A program made the translations under genes and the position numbers. The notes under the pieces were generated by a model, which saw nothing but the letters and a program-made list of their open reading frames with translations, searched no databases and was not told the DNA's origin. A stretch of DNA of 36,220 bases from Verrucomicrobiota bacterium (GTDB lineage: Bacteria > Verrucomicrobiota > Verrucomicrobiia > Limisphaerales > AV2): the NCBI GenBank assembly GCA_003218515.1, contig QHNT01000085.1, forward strand, positions 1 through 36,220. Reading direction: 5' to 3'. Below, piece after piece: positions 34,786 to 36,220 of the stretch (position 1 is the stretch's first letter; each line of letters begins with the position of its first letter).

Positions 34786-36220
34786 GTCTGCCCTTTCTTC
34801 AGTTCGATCCAGAACCTGCTCCCTTCACCTGGGGCCGATTCAAGTCCGACGCGACCGCCCAATCGTTCGACTCCCTTTTGAACAATCGCCAGGCCGATGC
34901 CGGTGCCGGGGTAGGTTTCCACCCCATGAAGCCGTTCAAAAATCCGGAAAATACGCTCCTGATGTTCCAGGGCAACGCCAATGCCATTGTCCTCAACCCA
35001 CAAGCGGAAAAAGTCGCCGCTCTCCTCCGCCCGAATGCGCACCCGCGGCCTCACGCCGGGAGCGACAAACTTGATGGCGTTGGAAACCAGATTTCCCATC
35101 ACCTGTCCCAGCGTCGCGCGATGGCCCAGCACCGCCGGCAGAACACCCTCCACGGCCAGCTCCACTTTGTTTTCCTGCAGATCAGATTCAAGCTGGTGTT
35201 TCACATCGGACACCACCAGCGCCAGATCGACCGCTTTCAATTCCAGGTCAGTCCGGCTGAGCCGGCTGTAGGCGAGGAGGTCCTGAATCAGGGTGTCCAT
35301 CCGACCGGCAGCGGTCACGATTCGGCGGCAGTAGTCCTTGCCGATGTCATCGAACCGGGCCGCGTAATCCTCCAGCAACGCGTTGGAAAGCCCCTGCAGC
35401 GCGCGCAACGGCGCGCGAAGATCGTGCGAGACGGAATAGGTAAAGGACGTCAGTTCCTTGTTGATCGCCTCCAACTGCGCCGTGCGCTCAATCACCCGCT
35501 GTTCGAGGTCCGCGTTCAGTTTTTGGATTTCCTCTTCCGCGCGTTTGCGCTCGGTGATGTCGCGGAGGAAACAAGTGTACATCGTGGGATCCTCCCACGA
35601 GTTGCGAGTGATGGCCAGTTCGGCCCGGAATTCCGTTCCATCCCCGCGCATAACGGTCAATTCGATTGGCCGTCCCAACAGACTGCCCGCGCCGGTCATC
35701 AGGTATTCTGCCAGCCCGTCACGGTAGTACTCGCGCAGCGATGAAGGAATGATCAGTTCGTCCATTTTCCTTCCCAACGCCTCCGTCCTGCTATAACCGA
35801 AAATTTTCTCCGCCGCAGGATTCCATTCGTGGACCCGTCCTTCGTGATCAATGGAAAGAATCGCATCGAGCGCGGTTTCCAGGATAGCGCTCTTGCGCGC
35901 CTCGCTTTCGCGCAACGCATCTTCCGCCCGCTTTCGTTCGGTGATGTCGCGGGAAATCTTGGAAGCGCCGATGATCCTGCCGCTCGAATCCTGGAGTGGC
36001 GATATGCTCAGAGAGACATCGACTCTGGAGCCATCTTTCCGCGACCGAGCCGTTTCATAATGCTCGATCCGCTCGCCGTTTTTGAGTTTTTCGAGAATTT
36101 TCTCCTCCTCGCCTTGCAGTTCCGGCGGGACCAACAAACTGATCGAACGGCCTACGATCTCTTCGGCCGAGTAACCGAAGATTCTCACCGCAGCCGCGTT
36201 CCAGCTCAGAATGGTGCCCT
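34782..36220 (-). CDS. PAS-PAS histidine kinase, N-terminus beyond right edge
   Basis: The frame is open to the window edge: upstream of GTG 36188 it encodes GTILSWNAAAVRIFGYSAEE, the core of a PAS domain, so that GTG is internal. Visible parts are a PAS domain with PAC (ending ISRDITERKRAEDALRESEA), a second PAS-PAC (FLRDITERKRAEEEI), a coiled coil, HisKA of the bacteriophytochrome-like type (SFTYSVSHDLRAPLRALQG), and HATPase (NLVSNAIKF, EDNGIG, GTGIGLAIV). No membrane helix is visible. With the Rcp1-type regulator that follows, it resembles soluble light, redox or small-molecule sensing kinases. The true sensor may lie in the missing N-terminal part. Confidence 0.9.
   Translation of the reverse strand, partial: GTILSWNAAAVRIFGYSAEEIVGRSISLLVPPELQGEEEKILEKLKNGERIEHYETARSRKDGSRVDVSLSISPLQDSSGRIIGASKISRDITERKRAEDALRESEARKSAILETALDAILSIDHEGRVHEWNPAAEKIFGYSRTEALGRKMDELIIPSSLREYYRDGLAEYLMTGAGSLLGRPIELTVMRGDGTEFRAELAITRNSWEDPTMYTCFLRDITERKRAEEEIQKLNADLEQRVIERTAQLEAINKELTSFTYSVSHDLRAPLRALQGLSNALLEDYAARFDDIGKDYCRRIVTAAGRMDTLIQDLLAYSRLSRTDLELKAVDLALVVSDVKHQLESDLQENKVELAVEGVLPAVLGHRATLGQVMGNLVSNAIKFVAPGVRPRVRIRAEESGDFFRLWVEDNGIGVALEHQERIFRIFERLHGVETYPGTGIGLAIVQKGVERLGGRVGLESAPGEGSRFWIELKKGQT

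Overview
The window looks like a chromosomal segment from a member of the Verrucomicrobiota, probably a soil or freshwater Pedosphaerae/Limisphaerales-type lineage. This is inferred from the gene families: verrucomicrobial-style pseudopilins, a Tat-exported Gfo/Idh/MocA oxidoreductase beside a DUF1080 lipoprotein, tandem FtsX/MacB-type orphan permeases (the ADOP family, acidobacterial duplicated orphan permease), and large hybrid kinases. Most start codons lack a clear Shine-Dalgarno sequence. No marker gene fixes the taxonomy.

Left part (1-10.6 kb, all minus strand): a type IV pilus / type II secretion locus. A promoter near 10.5 kb precedes two PilB/GspE-type ATPases flanking a PilT-type retraction ATPase, then a PilC/GspF membrane protein. 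The run ends at a strong rho-independent terminator (4447-4481). Next comes a BrnT-like toxin and a CopG/BrnA-like antitoxin behind their own promoter with an operator-like palindrome. Five pseudopilin-like genes follow, the first overlapping the antitoxin stop codon; the last runs off the left edge.

Middle part (10.6-20.5 kb, minus strand): a degenerating family of ADOP permeases. Only the 802-residue copy at 16677-19085 looks intact. One copy has lost its C-terminal membrane domain and native start, one has a frameshifting deletion, one has lost its whole middle, and a fifth survives as six codons fused to a headless ankyrin-repeat gene. The spacers between the copies are built largely of heptanucleotide words. 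In the cleanest one (16528-16682) the 7-nt register runs without a break from the stop codon of one permease into the start codon of the next.

Right part: a tRNA-Arg(ACG) gene (minus), then a plus-strand ribose-type ABC operon (binding lipoprotein, double ATPase, permease) whose permease is frameshifted by an internal deletion. Converging on it are three minus-strand signalling genes (membrane hybrid histidine kinase, single-domain response regulator, and a DHp-DHp-REC-adenylate cyclase fusion). Then come a Gfo/Idh/MocA oxidoreductase with a two-domain DUF1080 lipoprotein, a pair linked by recent work to 3-keto-sugar breakdown, and a second overlapping signalling operon (PAS kinase running off the right edge, Rcp1-type regulator, REC-PAS-kinase-REC hybrid).

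The deletions were inferred by comparing paralogs and remembered family architecture. Assembly errors cannot be excluded without reads.
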